From: Oceanospirillales bacterium
Lineage (GTDB): Bacteria > Pseudomonadota > Gammaproteobacteria > Pseudomonadales > Balneatricaceae
NCBI GenBank assembly: GCA_018223185.1
Contig: JAAEYW010000017.1
Span: 1-64,000, forward strand
Direction of reading: 5' to 3'
DNA: 64,000 bases
Under the pieces are notes generated by a model. That model made no database searches. It worked only from the letters and a program-made list of their open reading frames with translations, and was not told the DNA's origin. The position numbers were made by a program, and so were the translations under genes. Below are positions 17,381 through 26,566 of the stretch, one piece after another. Every line of letters starts with the position of its first letter. Position 1 is the first letter of the stretch.

Positions 17381-18682
17381 TGTGTAGTCCAGGTAGAGGC
17401 GGACATCAGTTTCATCATCTTTAACACCATCCACTCGACCAACTTTGTCTGAATTGTAGTCGTGAATAACGCCGGTGAATTTCAATCCTTTTATTGCAGG
17501 CACTTTGTAGCTGACCACGAGCTCTCTCCACTCTTCATCAGCAGAACCTAATGAAGGATTGGCGGAGTTTTCTGCATCCCAACCTTTTGCAGCGGCAATA
17601 CTGGTCACCAGGCCTGGAGCGTAATCTTTCCAGTCGTATTTCACTTCCAGTTTCAGGACGGTTTCATTCGCATTGGTCAAATCCGGTCCGACACTAGACC
17701 GGGTTGGAAAGGGGTTGGTTCCGTGATCGCCAGCAAAGTTGTCTTCTATCCAAATGTCATCTGTTTTAGATACAGCTGCCGTCAGTTGAGTATTGCCTTT
17801 GCTCCATTTAGCTTCAAGGAAGGCACCCAGGCCATCGTTACTGCTTTTACTGACACCGTCAACACTGCCTGCAACATCTTCATCGTCCAGCTCGCCTTTT
17901 TCCGAAGAGGTTACGAACAGATCACCATTGTCAAAAGAGCTGAACACACCTGCAGTGAATTTAAGGCTGGAGTCTTCAAACTTGGTCACATAACTACCCC
18001 GTAGACCAAGCTTACCAATGTAGTCCTTAGCGTTGAGGTATTCCGCGTCTACTGCAAAAGCATCTTTCTTATATTGAAGACCCATCAGCGACACATAATT
18101 CAGATCACCTTCACTCGACTGGTCAGTTTTAAATCCGATGAAATCATTATTGGCACGCGGTGACCACTTATTGTACACCGCACCATAAAGGTTCAGCCCT
18201 TTTACAGGTATGAATTTCGCGCTGATACCCTGAAAACTGTTAGGAACTGCGCGGCTACCAGAGCTGCTAAGGAACATAGACTTATGAGTCTGGCGACCAA
18301 TTTTAGCGCTGAAACCTTCGAACGGGGTCAGATTGACAAATGCCTGCCCTATCAATGCATAGCCTTGAGCTTCTCCATCTTTGACAGTAAGCACGTCTTC
18401 GGTGATTTTCCCGTCTGAATCAATCTCCTGGACAAAATAGGGAGAGATGCCAACTCCGAACCATCCTCCATATTGAGGCGTGCTCCAGTCTGCAGTGATG
18501 GCAAGCGCTGACTGAGTACGATCATTCGCTGTATTTTCATACTCCCGGTCAAAATAGACTAACCGGGTTTTGGTATTAAGTTTGTAGCTGCTGTCATTGC
18601 TATCGGCGGCAACCGTTTGTCCGCTGAGCATTGCTGATGCTACGGCGACAGTAAGTAATTTTGTTGTTGTTATTTTTTGCAT
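17363..18682 (-). CDS. opdH: OprD-family outer-membrane porin (OpdH-like, tricarboxylate)
   Basis: A 439-residue beta-barrel. I chose the ATG at 18682 (MQKITTTKLL) because it gives a clean signal peptide ending TVAAD and has an AGGGAA site; the frame extends 23 codons further upstream without a good start. OprD features are the mature start YKLNTKTRLVYFDREY, IGRQTHKSMFLSSSGSRAVPNSFQG and the final YLDYTYAFNL. In Pseudomonas aeruginosa the OprD-type porin OpdH is encoded next to tctCBA and tctDE, so an aconitate or tricarboxylate specificity is inferred. The barrel ends in Leu, not the usual Phe. Confidence 0.85.
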   Translation of the reverse strand: MQKITTTKLLTVAVASAMLSGQTVAADSNDSSYKLNTKTRLVYFDREYENTANDRTQSALAITADWSTPQYGGWFGVGISPYFVQEIDSDGKITEDVLTVKDGEAQGYALIGQAFVNLTPFEGFSAKIGRQTHKSMFLSSSGSRAVPNSFQGISAKFIPVKGLNLYGAVYNKWSPRANNDFIGFKTDQSSEGDLNYVSLMGLQYKKDAFAVDAEYLNAKDYIGKLGLRGSYVTKFEDSSLKFTAGVFSSFDNGDLFVTSSEKGELDDEDVAGSVDGVSKSSNDGLGAFLEAKWSKGNTQLTAAVSKTDDIWIEDNFAGDHGTNPFPTRSSVGPDLTNANETVLKLEVKYDWKDYAPGLVTSIAAAKGWDAENSANPSLGSADEEWRELVVSYKVPAIKGLKFTGVIHDYNSDKVGRVDGVKDDETDVRLYLDYTYAFNL

Positions 18683-18808
18683 GGATCTATTTCCCTTCAA
18701 AGCGAGTGGTATGAGCTGTTGATAGATAAATAAGGCGGGACAAGCGCTCATTATGGGTGCATCTATGAGTACTTGTCCCTGTTAGCTCATGCACCATAAC
18801 GGACCAAC

Positions 18809-18825
18809 CTGTCATAAACCTGTCA
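18809..18825 (-). promoter_or_regulatory. Putative TctD operator upstream of porin gene
   Basis: CTGTCA-TAAAC-CTGTCA, 127 bp upstream of the porin ATG, followed by a partial third repeat (CAACCTTCCA) in the same 11-bp phase. Confidence 0.65.
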
Positions 18826-18866
18826 CAACCTTCCACTGTTGCAGACTGAGGACTTTTAAATAGGGA

Positions 18867-19562
18867 TTAAGAGTTGTGCTCAGGCGATATAGCCTGATTG
18901 GATAATTCACCTGTAAGAATTCGGATTCTTGCCTGCTGAGCTTGACGGATGTGGTCGCGGGCGGCCTGTTCTGCACCAGCAGAATCACCCTTTTCTATCG
19001 CTTCGACGATTCGTTGATGTTCGGCCAGGGCCGCTTCACTGCGCGAAGGCAGTGTATAAGTGGTTGAGCCAAGAAGTGCCATCGCATCGCGCAGACTGCT
19101 GAGTGATTTCAGTAGATAACGGTTATGTGCTGCATGATAGATAGCGTTGTGAAATGCACGGTTAATTTCCGCTTGTGTCGCTACATTACCATCCTGTTGC
19201 TTCTCCTGATTGAAAATCTCCCGAAGACTGTAAATCTCGGGCTCAGAGGCATGTTTAGCCGCGAGGCTGGCTGCCGCGGCTTCCAGCACTTCTCGCATCT
19301 GATAGAGTTCTATTACCGCCTGGTAGTCCAACTCGGCGACGGCCATTCCCTTATGACCGACCAGACAGATGAGCCCTTCAGACTCGAGTCGCCGAACCGC
19401 TTCACGTACCGGTGTACGACTGATTTTCAGCCATTCGGCCAGTTCTACTTCGCGTATCCGGCTGCCAGGCTTTAGCTCGCCACTGAGAATTGCATTAAGC
19501 AGTTGTTGATAGGCGTGTTCAGCCCTGGATGATTGCGGATTTTTTGAGGACTGCGTAGCCAT
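18867..19562 (-). CDS. GntR-family regulator, FCD subfamily
   Basis: A 231-residue regulator. The winged helix spans residues ~10-75 (LKPGSRIREVELAEWL, then ISRTPVREAVRRLESEGLI), and an all-helical FCD ligand domain follows with metal-type histidines in FHNAIYHAAHNRY and AEHQRIVEAI. The ATG at 19562 (MATQSS) is preferred to a TTG six codons upstream. It lies between the porin gene and tcuB on the same strand, so it probably senses a di- or tricarboxylate and controls this cluster. In Salmonella the equivalent tcuR is LysR-type, so the regulator class differs here. Confidence 0.88.
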   Translation of the reverse strand: MATQSSKNPQSSRAEHAYQQLLNAILSGELKPGSRIREVELAEWLKISRTPVREAVRRLESEGLICLVGHKGMAVAELDYQAVIELYQMREVLEAAAASLAAKHASEPEIYSLREIFNQEKQQDGNVATQAEINRAFHNAIYHAAHNRYLLKSLSSLRDAMALLGSTTYTLPSRSEAALAEHQRIVEAIEKGDSAGAEQAARDHIRQAQQARIRILTGELSNQAISPEHNS

Positions 19563-19655
19563 GGAGAACCCCAGGATCAAATTGAAAAGAGAAAGTTAAT
19601 GCCACAGGGATTTATTCGAAAAACCCCTGTGGATCAATGGTCAATTGAATTGCGA

Positions 19656-20777
19656 CTATTGCTGCAATTGTTGCTCACGTAACAGCGCGGCTAGTCGATA
19701 AAAACCGTGAACCATTTTTGAGAACGGCATTAACACAAAGAATGCCAATACTGAGCCAAGGTGAAAGGCTAACAGTTCTGGTAGCCAGGAGCTGGCGGCC
19801 AAAACATAAAGCGCTAATCCTGACGTGCTCACCAAAAATAGTAATATGATAAAGCCCATCTCACCACCCCATACGCGGCGATCAGCCAAATCCGGATCGG
19901 CTTGTAACTTTAACAACCCGAATCCCAGCGTCCCTATGCTAAGCAGTACACCACCCGAAATGCCTAGCATTTTGGGAAGAGAGAAAAGCGCATACGGTGC
20001 TTGCATGTCAAACAGGTAGTGCATCAGTGTGCCCGCAGAGGTTGCGGCAAAGCAGAGCAGGAAACCAATCATTGTTGCCTGATGATACCAGCGACGAGCA
20101 TTGGAAAAGCGATCTTCATCTTCAAAATTACACCCCTCCCCGCTTCCCCCGGCAAGGTTGCGCATTTTAGCAACACTCGCTAACGCCGCTTTGATGTGAC
20201 ACAACTGTAACTTAGTGCCACCAACGTTGCGCCAGTATCGACGCACGCTTACGGCAATGGCCAGCACCGGGAGTATAAAAGCAGGGATAAAAATGGTAAT
20301 CATGGCGTTATGAGACAGTTGGGTATAAAAGCCTTCGCCTATTTTGGCGTTAAGACTTTGCGGTAACTGATTGATCAGCCATAACAACAATGCAAACCCG
20401 ATAACAACAGCGACCGCTAGAACAGCACCGCTACGGTGAAATGTTCTGGCCATGAACGCAGGAATAGCATTGTCTTGCCAGCTGTTCTGACGTACTTCGG
20501 CTAGCGCTTTAGGTATGTTAATGCCAAATTCATGCGGTGCCGTATACTGGCAGGCGTAGTGACAACCCCGACAGTTATGGCAGAGATTAGCCAACTGGGT
20601 AATCGTCGCATCCGAGAAGGTCCGCTCGCGGTTCACGGCGGGAAAGACTGAGCAGAAACTTTCACAGTAACGACAGGCGTTACAGACTTCCAGTTGTCGG
20701 CGGGCTTCGTTCATCGAACGATCAGTAATTTGTTCATGATCGTTTGGATCGATATTTACGACATTAATGCTTTGCAT
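19656..20777 (-). CDS. tcuB: TcuB-like membrane electron-transfer protein of tricarballylate oxidation
   Basis: A 373-residue protein. Two Cys-rich clusters near the N-terminus (CNACRYCESFCSVFP and CHNCRGCHYACQYTAPHEF) bind iron-sulfur clusters. Membrane helices with candidate haem histidines fill the rest. TcuB re-oxidises the flavin of TcuA and passes electrons to the quinone pool. The ATG at 20777 has a strong AAAGGAGG ribosome site and overlaps the end of tcuA by 14 bp, showing coupled translation. A frame extension 11 codons upstream is unlikely to be used. Confidence 0.9.
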   Translation of the reverse strand: MQSINVVNIDPNDHEQITDRSMNEARRQLEVCNACRYCESFCSVFPAVNRERTFSDATITQLANLCHNCRGCHYACQYTAPHEFGINIPKALAEVRQNSWQDNAIPAFMARTFHRSGAVLAVAVVIGFALLLWLINQLPQSLNAKIGEGFYTQLSHNAMITIFIPAFILPVLAIAVSVRRYWRNVGGTKLQLCHIKAALASVAKMRNLAGGSGEGCNFEDEDRFSNARRWYHQATMIGFLLCFAATSAGTLMHYLFDMQAPYALFSLPKMLGISGGVLLSIGTLGFGLLKLQADPDLADRRVWGGEMGFIILLFLVSTSGLALYVLAASSWLPELLAFHLGSVLAFFVLMPFSKMVHGFYRLAALLREQQLQQ

Positions 20778-22158
20778 AATTTGCTGCCTCCTTTCCGGCA
20801 ATACGACCAAAAACAGTACCTATAGTCATTCCAAATCCAGCCAGATATCCCTGACCAAGTATTGACCCGGCCATGGTTTCTCCTGCGGCCCAAAGGTTCT
20901 CGATAGGCCCCTCGGCGCTCTGCACCTGGGCGGTTTCATCCACCTTTAATCCTAAGTAAGTGAAAGTAACACCTGTACGCAGGCTGTAACCGTAATACGG
21001 TGGGGTATCGATAGGTCTGGCCCAGTTTGTTTTAGCCGGTGAGATCCCGTCAGTGGCAAGACCGTCAAGTTCAGTTGGGTGGAAATTGCCAGGACGGCAA
21101 GCGGCATTGAATTCCTCAATGGTGTTCTGTAATGCATCAGGGGGTAATTCAAGCTTTTCAGCCAGCTCTTCGATACTGTTGGCCTTGATGGGCGGAAATA
21201 CTGATGGCATAAAAAGTTCCAGCGACTTTGCATCAATAATGACATAGCCAACTTGCTCAGGCTGGGCGGCTACTAAGCGGCCCCAGATGGCATAACGCTT
21301 TGGCCATACATCTTCGCCTTCATCATAAAAGCGCTGCGCAGCATTATTAACGACCACAGAAAACGGAACGCAATCCAGGCGAGTGACGATGCCTCCATCA
21401 AATTTTGGCGCACGGCCATCGATAGCAACTGCATGGCACTGGGTTGGATCACCAACGGATTCGGCGCCCTGATCCAACAAGTCACGTAACACTACGCCCT
21501 TATTGTATGGCGTTCCGCGAATCAGAAAGTTTTTCGCCGCAGGCCCCCACGCACTGGCTAACCAGTCGAGGTCTGCCTGAAAGCCGCCGGATGCGACAAT
21601 AATGGCTTTAGGTGTTAATCGATAAGACTGCGCCTGGTAGGTGAACTCTACGGCATCAATACGGTTTGCGCAGCGCTCAAGGTGAGTCACCTGAGCTTCG
21701 TACATGACCTCAATACCTAATTTAGCAGCGGTGCGATAGTAGGCGTTGACCAATGCTTTACCACCGCCCATAAAAAAGGCATTCGTGCGGGAAAGAGACA
21801 GGGTGCCAGAGAGAGAAGGCTGAAAACGTACGCCGTGCGCCTCCATCCAGGCGTAACTCTCCTCAGTGCTACGAATCGCCAGTCTTGCCAGTTTTTCGTC
21901 TGTCTTGCCTTTAGTCACTTTGAGTAGGTCTTCAAAGTATTCCTCTTCTGTATAGCTGTCCGTCAATACCGCCAATGGTTTCTGGTGCATACAGCGAAAA
22001 TTACGCGTGTGGCGGGAGTTTCCTCCACGGTAGGATTTGGGTGCACCCTCTAATATTAAGACCTTGCTGCCATGCTCTGCGGCAGTAATAGCAGCACACA
22101 ATGCGGCGTTTCCACCGCCAATGACTACCAGATCATAGGTTTTGGCTTGCTTGATCAT
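20764..22158 (-). CDS. tcuA: TcuA-like FAD-dependent tricarballylate dehydrogenase
   Basis: A 464-residue flavoprotein of the fumarate reductase/succinate dehydrogenase flavoprotein type. It has the Rossmann motif VVIGGGNAALCAAI at residues ~11-24, the RGGNSRHTRNF motif around 44-54 where flavin is bound, and the C-terminal ETMAGSILGQGYLAGFGMT. TcuA oxidises tricarballylate to cis-aconitate, which then enters the TCA cycle. It forms an operon with tcuB. A putative TctD site lies 63 bp upstream. Confidence 0.9.
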   Translation of the reverse strand: MIKQAKTYDLVVIGGGNAALCAAITAAEHGSKVLILEGAPKSYRGGNSRHTRNFRCMHQKPLAVLTDSYTEEEYFEDLLKVTKGKTDEKLARLAIRSTEESYAWMEAHGVRFQPSLSGTLSLSRTNAFFMGGGKALVNAYYRTAAKLGIEVMYEAQVTHLERCANRIDAVEFTYQAQSYRLTPKAIIVASGGFQADLDWLASAWGPAAKNFLIRGTPYNKGVVLRDLLDQGAESVGDPTQCHAVAIDGRAPKFDGGIVTRLDCVPFSVVVNNAAQRFYDEGEDVWPKRYAIWGRLVAAQPEQVGYVIIDAKSLELFMPSVFPPIKANSIEELAEKLELPPDALQNTIEEFNAACRPGNFHPTELDGLATDGISPAKTNWARPIDTPPYYGYSLRTGVTFTYLGLKVDETAQVQSAEGPIENLWAAGETMAGSILGQGYLAGFGMTIGTVFGRIAGKEAANYAKH

Positions 22159-22220
22159 TATTTAGCCTGCTCTCTATTGCATACAAATGAATACATATGA
22201 GTACATGATATTGCGCAAAG

Positions 22221-22237
22221 CTGTCACGAACCTGTCA
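22221..22237 (-). promoter_or_regulatory. Putative TctD operator between tcuA and tctD
   Basis: CTGTCA-CGAAC-CTGTCA lies 63 bp upstream of tcuA and 142 bp upstream of the divergent tctD start, so it could serve tcuAB and also autoregulation of tctDE. Confidence 0.65.
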
Positions 22238-22378
22238 CGACGGATAAGTGAAGAGGTGTGGAGGGTAGAGAGACAGAATAAGAAATTATTTCTTCAGTTT
22301 TCGTGAGCTAGACTGATAGGATAAAACGGGAATACCAATAAAAACTGATCGTTATAAAATTTTCCGTGGCAAAAAAAT

Positions 22379-23050
22379 ATGCGAATTCTGATAGTTGAAG
22401 ACGATGAAATTCTTGGAGAGGCCATTAGCCAGCGGGCGACTAAGCAAGGCCATGGCGCTGATCTCGTTACGACTGGCACGAAAGCCAATGAGATTCTCAA
22501 ACATCAGTCTTATGACCTGGTTATTCTGGATCTCAACCTGCCAGGACTGAACGGCGACCAGGTACTGGAAAAGTTACGTAGTCGCCAGACTAAAACACCC
22601 GTGCTCATTCTAACCGCTCGTGACCAGATAGAAGATCGCATTCAGTTACTGGATCTCGGTGCGGATGACTATCTGGCTAAGCCTTTTGATTTTGGAGAGC
22701 TTGAGGCTCGCTGCAGGGCGATACTTCGACGTAATCAGGGGCAATCACAGGACATCATTAGTTATGGCAAGCTCGAGCTGGATCGTCGTGCCTGTACTGT
22801 AAAAATTAATGATGAGCTGATCGAGATTAAGCAACGGGAATTTCGTTTGCTGGAGATTTTTCTCAGTCACACAGGGCGTGTATTAAGCAAAGAAGAGTTA
22901 CTTGATCACCTCTACGGGTTTGACGAATCTCCGAGTCCCAACGCTATAGAAACCTATGTGGCGCGCCTTCGTAAAAAGCTACAAAACAGCTCGGTTGATA
23001 TTCGGACGCTACGCGGTTTGGGATATCTGTTGGATAGGGAAAATGATTAG
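22379..23050 (+). CDS. tctD: TctD-like OmpR-family response regulator
   Basis: A 223-residue regulator with a receiver domain (acidic pair in VEDDE at 7-10, phosphoacceptor Asp51 in LVILDLNLPG, Lys near KPFDFGE). A winged-helix OmpR-type DNA-binding domain follows at about 125-220 (ETYVARLRKKL recognition region). It overlaps the kinase gene by 8 bp. In Pseudomonas and Salmonella, TctDE activates tricarboxylate uptake; the four CTGTCA direct repeats nearby are its probable targets. Confidence 0.9.
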   Translation: MRILIVEDDEILGEAISQRATKQGHGADLVTTGTKANEILKHQSYDLVILDLNLPGLNGDQVLEKLRSRQTKTPVLILTARDQIEDRIQLLDLGADDYLAKPFDFGELEARCRAILRRNQGQSQDIISYGKLELDRRACTVKINDELIEIKQREFRLLEIFLSHTGRVLSKEELLDHLYGFDESPSPNAIETYVARLRKKLQNSSVDIRTLRGLGYLLDREND

Positions 23051-24470
23051 TTACTCCCCCCGGTCTATCCGCAGTCAGCTATCAGTGATGACCGTCTGTT
23101 TACTGCTTATATTGGCAGCTCTGAGTTACTGGTCGGCTCATATGTATGGCAACAGAGCAGCTCGGCTCTCTTATGACCGGTTGATGGCTGGAGCTGCTTT
23201 GCAGGTAGCCGAAAGCATTGGTATTCAGGATGGAGAGGTGATTGTTGACTTGCCGCAGGCAGCCTTCGAAACCCTGTCGCTGGCAACGGATGACCGTGTA
23301 TTTTACGCTATCACTACTGCTGCTGGCGACCATATTACCGGCTATGAAAAACTACCCAAATTCGACCCTCACACTGGAAAACTGACGCAATTGAATGGAC
23401 GGAGAGAGCTCTCTCCACAGTTCTTTGATGCTTATTACAGTAATGAGCCGGTACGGTTTGTTATTGTGAACCGGGTACTGAATGATGTCGGTATTACGTT
23501 AGAAGTACAGATACAAATTGGTCAGACACGGCGAGCGAGTAACGCATTATCGGCTGATATTAGCTGGCGAGTACTACAGTTTGTTACCTTCTTTTCCGTG
23601 CTTGCATTGGTGCTGATTATGTTTGGTATCTGGATGCTATTAAGACCATTGAATCAGTTAAACATAGCGCTTAGCGAACGTTCCCATGTGGATCTTAGCC
23701 CTTTGGATCTTCAGGTACCGTTAGAAGTTGAGCCGTTATTAAAGACGATTAATCATTTCATGGAGCAATTAGCCGCCACACTGGACCGTTTGAAGCGCTT
23801 TACCGGTGAAGCGGCCCACCAGATCAGAACACCGCTCGCAGGATTGAAATCACAAGCGCAAAATGCATTGGAAGAGCATGATCCACTGCTACGCGAGCAG
23901 CAATTAAAACGTGTGGTGGAGTGCAGCGATCTGCTCTCTGGCACGGTCAGGCAGATGTTGAATCAGGCAAAATTAGCCTATCGCTTTCAGAGCGAGATGT
24001 TCAGTTCTATACGCCTGGATAGCTTAATTAAAGAGGTTTGTCGTGACGTTGCGGTGGCTGCTTTGCGCAGCGATGTCGAGGTTGTTTATCTGAGTGCTGT
24101 GGAAATTTATGTTGATGGTGATGAATTTGCGTTAAAGCAGATGATACGAAATATATTAGAGAACGCGATTAAATATAGCCCAAGAGGGGGGTTAGTTGCG
24201 GTGGATCTGGTTGTCTGCTCCGCACCAAAAGGCAAGGTCAGTGCCGTTCTTCAGGTGAGCGATAGCGGCCCGGGTATTCCGGAAAATGAGCGTTCGCATG
24301 TTTTTGAACAGTTTTATCGTAGCCCGAATAATAAGCGCTCGGGTAGTGGTTTGGGTCTTTCTATTGCTCGTGAAGTAGCTGAGCATCATCATGCAAAATT
24401 AGAACTGAAAGACAACCAGCCGCATGGTCTGATAGTGGAGATTTACTTTGAAGGGAGACTAGTGAAATGA
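23043..24470 (+). CDS. tctE: TctE-like sensor histidine kinase
   Basis: A 475-residue kinase. I use the ATG at 23043 (MISYSPRSIRSQL), which overlaps the tctD stop and has GGGA upstream. The first membrane helix lies near residues 13-33, then a periplasmic sensor region of about 130 residues of the TctE N-terminal type, and a second helix near 183-205. A HAMP-like linker, a HisKA domain with His259 in GEAAHQIRTPLAGLK, and HATPase motifs follow (N box NILENAIKYSPRGG, G1 DSGPGI, G2 GSGLGLSIA). It should sense extracytoplasmic tricarboxylates and phosphorylate TctD. Confidence 0.9.
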   Translation: MISYSPRSIRSQLSVMTVCLLLILAALSYWSAHMYGNRAARLSYDRLMAGAALQVAESIGIQDGEVIVDLPQAAFETLSLATDDRVFYAITTAAGDHITGYEKLPKFDPHTGKLTQLNGRRELSPQFFDAYYSNEPVRFVIVNRVLNDVGITLEVQIQIGQTRRASNALSADISWRVLQFVTFFSVLALVLIMFGIWMLLRPLNQLNIALSERSHVDLSPLDLQVPLEVEPLLKTINHFMEQLAATLDRLKRFTGEAAHQIRTPLAGLKSQAQNALEEHDPLLREQQLKRVVECSDLLSGTVRQMLNQAKLAYRFQSEMFSSIRLDSLIKEVCRDVAVAALRSDVEVVYLSAVEIYVDGDEFALKQMIRNILENAIKYSPRGGLVAVDLVVCSAPKGKVSAVLQVSDSGPGIPENERSHVFEQFYRSPNNKRSGSGLGLSIAREVAEHHHAKLELKDNQPHGLIVEIYFEGRLVK

Positions 24471-25528
24471 TATGGCAAGCAATGCTGGCGATATTGCTAA
24501 TGATCTGGAATGTTCAGGTTTATGCTGAAACGCTCTACTCTCTACCGGCGCCTGAGCAACCGCAATCCCAACTAAAAATCTACGGGGCTGCGGATTATCC
24601 CGCCATTGCTCCGGTACTGGAGCAGTTCCAGAAAAAATACCCGCGTATCTCTATTCATTATACTGAGTTTAATACCCGGGTATTGTATCAGCGTTTTCTT
24701 GAGGAACAGCCAAATAGTGTCGATCTGGTGCTGAGCTCTGCTATGGATCTTCAAATTAAGCTGGTTAACGACGGCTATGCTCAGCCTCATCAATCTTTGG
24801 AAACAGAGCGGTTACCTCGTTGGGCAAACTGGCGTAATGAGATTTTTGGTTTTACCTATGAACCGGCGGTAATTGCCATCAACAGTGATTTGTTGAAAGG
24901 TGAGAGCCCACCCCGTAGTCGCTCAGAGTTGTTGAGTTTTATCCGTCGCAAAGGCGATCTGGTGAAAGGTCGGATCGGAACTTTTGATATCGAACGAGTG
25001 GGAGTTGGCTATCTGACCTGGGCTAATGACCGCCAACAATCAGGTAGCTACGGGCGGCTGCTAGAGTCCTTCGGCACCCACCAGGCGCGGCGTTTTCCGA
25101 GTAGTTCATCGATGCTGAAGGCGCTTGCCAGTGGCGAAATTGTAATCGCTTACAACCTGTTGGGCTCCTATGCGCTCGCCTCAGCCAAGCAACACACCAT
25201 GATTAAGGTAATCATGCCCGAGGATTACACGGCGTTGGTGATGCGCAGTGCCTTTATTCCCAAGCGGGCCAAAAATTTACAGAACGCGCGTCTGTTTCTG
25301 AACTATCTGCTATCGCTTGAAGGGCAGCAACTGCTGGCTGATCGCGCCAGTTTGTTTCCCATTCGTGATGATGTAACTGGCGAGCAAACCGCCCATACCC
25401 TTCGCAATACAACTCAAAGTCGCTTTCAGCCAATCCCACTGGGACTCTCGCTGTTGGTGCATACAGATAAGGCGAAGCGCCGCCTGATTCTGGATGAATG
25501 GGACGCGGCCATGAAAACGGTCGATTAG
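24467..25528 (+). CDS. Periplasmic solute-binding protein translationally coupled to tctDE
   Basis: A 353-residue exported protein (signal peptide about 1-20, ending VYAET) with the fold pattern of ABC-type binding proteins for iron, polyamine or related ligands: KIYGAADYPAIAPVLEQFQKKYP near the start and ARLFLNYLLSLEGQQLL near residues 275-291. It overlaps the tctE stop by 4 bp (ATGA). No ABC permease or ATPase genes adjoin, so it probably acts with the sensor kinase, presenting ligand to TctE, rather than in transport. That role is inferred. Confidence 0.8.
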   Translation: MIWQAMLAILLMIWNVQVYAETLYSLPAPEQPQSQLKIYGAADYPAIAPVLEQFQKKYPRISIHYTEFNTRVLYQRFLEEQPNSVDLVLSSAMDLQIKLVNDGYAQPHQSLETERLPRWANWRNEIFGFTYEPAVIAINSDLLKGESPPRSRSELLSFIRRKGDLVKGRIGTFDIERVGVGYLTWANDRQQSGSYGRLLESFGTHQARRFPSSSSMLKALASGEIVIAYNLLGSYALASAKQHTMIKVIMPEDYTALVMRSAFIPKRAKNLQNARLFLNYLLSLEGQQLLADRASLFPIRDDVTGEQTAHTLRNTTQSRFQPIPLGLSLLVHTDKAKRRLILDEWDAAMKTVD

Positions 25529-25534
25529 TCGCTT

Positions 25535-26443
25535 CTAGCGGTCTTTGCTCGCAATCATCTCATCCCAGAAATGGCTGGCAAGCTCACTCAAGGGGTGTTG
25601 ACGCAACCGGATCAGATAGATAGGCACCTCGCTACACGAAGCGAAATTTTCTACCTGTAGCGGAATCAGCGCGCCGCTTGCCAGCTCTGCTTCAATCATA
25701 TGTAAAGGGATGCGAGCCCAACCCATATCAGCCAGCAACAGCGCTTTCTTAACCTGATAATCTTTGACATACCAACGCCGTCCACCGGATAAAATATTGA
25801 TATTATCAATCGGTGATTGAGAGCCAGTGTCTGCCACCAGAATATGCGGAATCTGACGGAGCACTTGCTGCGCAATGACCCCTGAAGTATTGCTTTTATT
25901 GGCTTTTAGAAAACAGGCCGCTATGCAGTCGGGGGTGGCCACGGTAATCATTGATACCTTTCCGATGTCCACAAACTCAAAGCGGTCATCCAGCCCGGTA
26001 TGAGGACCAATAGCAACATCAGCCTTATCCAGATGCAGTTTTTCGAGAATACCGGAGAGGTGCTCAGTGCTGATATTGAGTTGCAGGTCCGGGTGCCTGT
26101 CACAAAATTGTTTGATCGTGTTAAGACCGGGCGGTATAGCACACATGGCACTCAGAGAGATCGACAGACTGGGTGAGGCGCCCTTAGACAGTTGATGCCC
26201 CAGGGATTCCAGTTCCGCTACATGAGTCAGTAGACGTTTGGCTTCCTTATAGAAGGATTTTCCTTCAGAGGTCAGGGTCGGTCGATAAGCATCCCGGCTT
26301 AACAGACTGATGCCAAACTGCTCTTCCAATGCCTTTACCGCCGCACTGATAGTGGGCTGGGTTTTAAACAGGTGTGAGGCTGCCGCGCGAAAGCTACCCT
26401 GCTCCACCACACTTACAAACGCTCGCAGTTGGTCACTTTTCAT
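25535..26443 (-). CDS. LysR-family transcriptional regulator
   Basis: A 302-residue regulator with an N-terminal HTH (residues ~1-60: MKSDQLRAFVSVVEQGSFRA, then TQPTISAAVKALEEQFG) and a LysR substrate-binding domain. It is convergent with the tctDE-SBP operon (6 bp apart) and divergent from a TauE/SafE permease gene, which is the likely target; a palindrome lies in the shared 123-bp promoter region. Confidence 0.9.
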   Translation of the reverse strand: MKSDQLRAFVSVVEQGSFRAAASHLFKTQPTISAAVKALEEQFGISLLSRDAYRPTLTSEGKSFYKEAKRLLTHVAELESLGHQLSKGASPSLSISLSAMCAIPPGLNTIKQFCDRHPDLQLNISTEHLSGILEKLHLDKADVAIGPHTGLDDRFEFVDIGKVSMITVATPDCIAACFLKANKSNTSGVIAQQVLRQIPHILVADTGSQSPIDNINILSGGRRWYVKDYQVKKALLLADMGWARIPLHMIEAELASGALIPLQVENFASCSEVPIYLIRLRQHPLSELASHFWDEMIASKDR

Positions 26444-26455
26444 GAATGTAAAAAC

Positions 26456-26470
26456 CTATCATTATGATAG
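26456..26470. promoter_or_regulatory. Palindrome CTATCAT-T-ATGATAG in lysR/tauE promoter region
   Basis: A perfect 15-bp dyad directly upstream of the lysR start (26443) and about 100 bp before the divergent permease. Its form (a dyad containing T-N11-A) fits a LysR-type operator. Confidence 0.5.
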
Positions 26471-26566
26471 CTATATGTAGTTATCATGTTTCCGTCTTTA
26501 ACGCTACTCTAATCGCTCTTTTACGATTGAATGACCCTCTATGTTTGAGCGGTAAGGAGTAGACAG

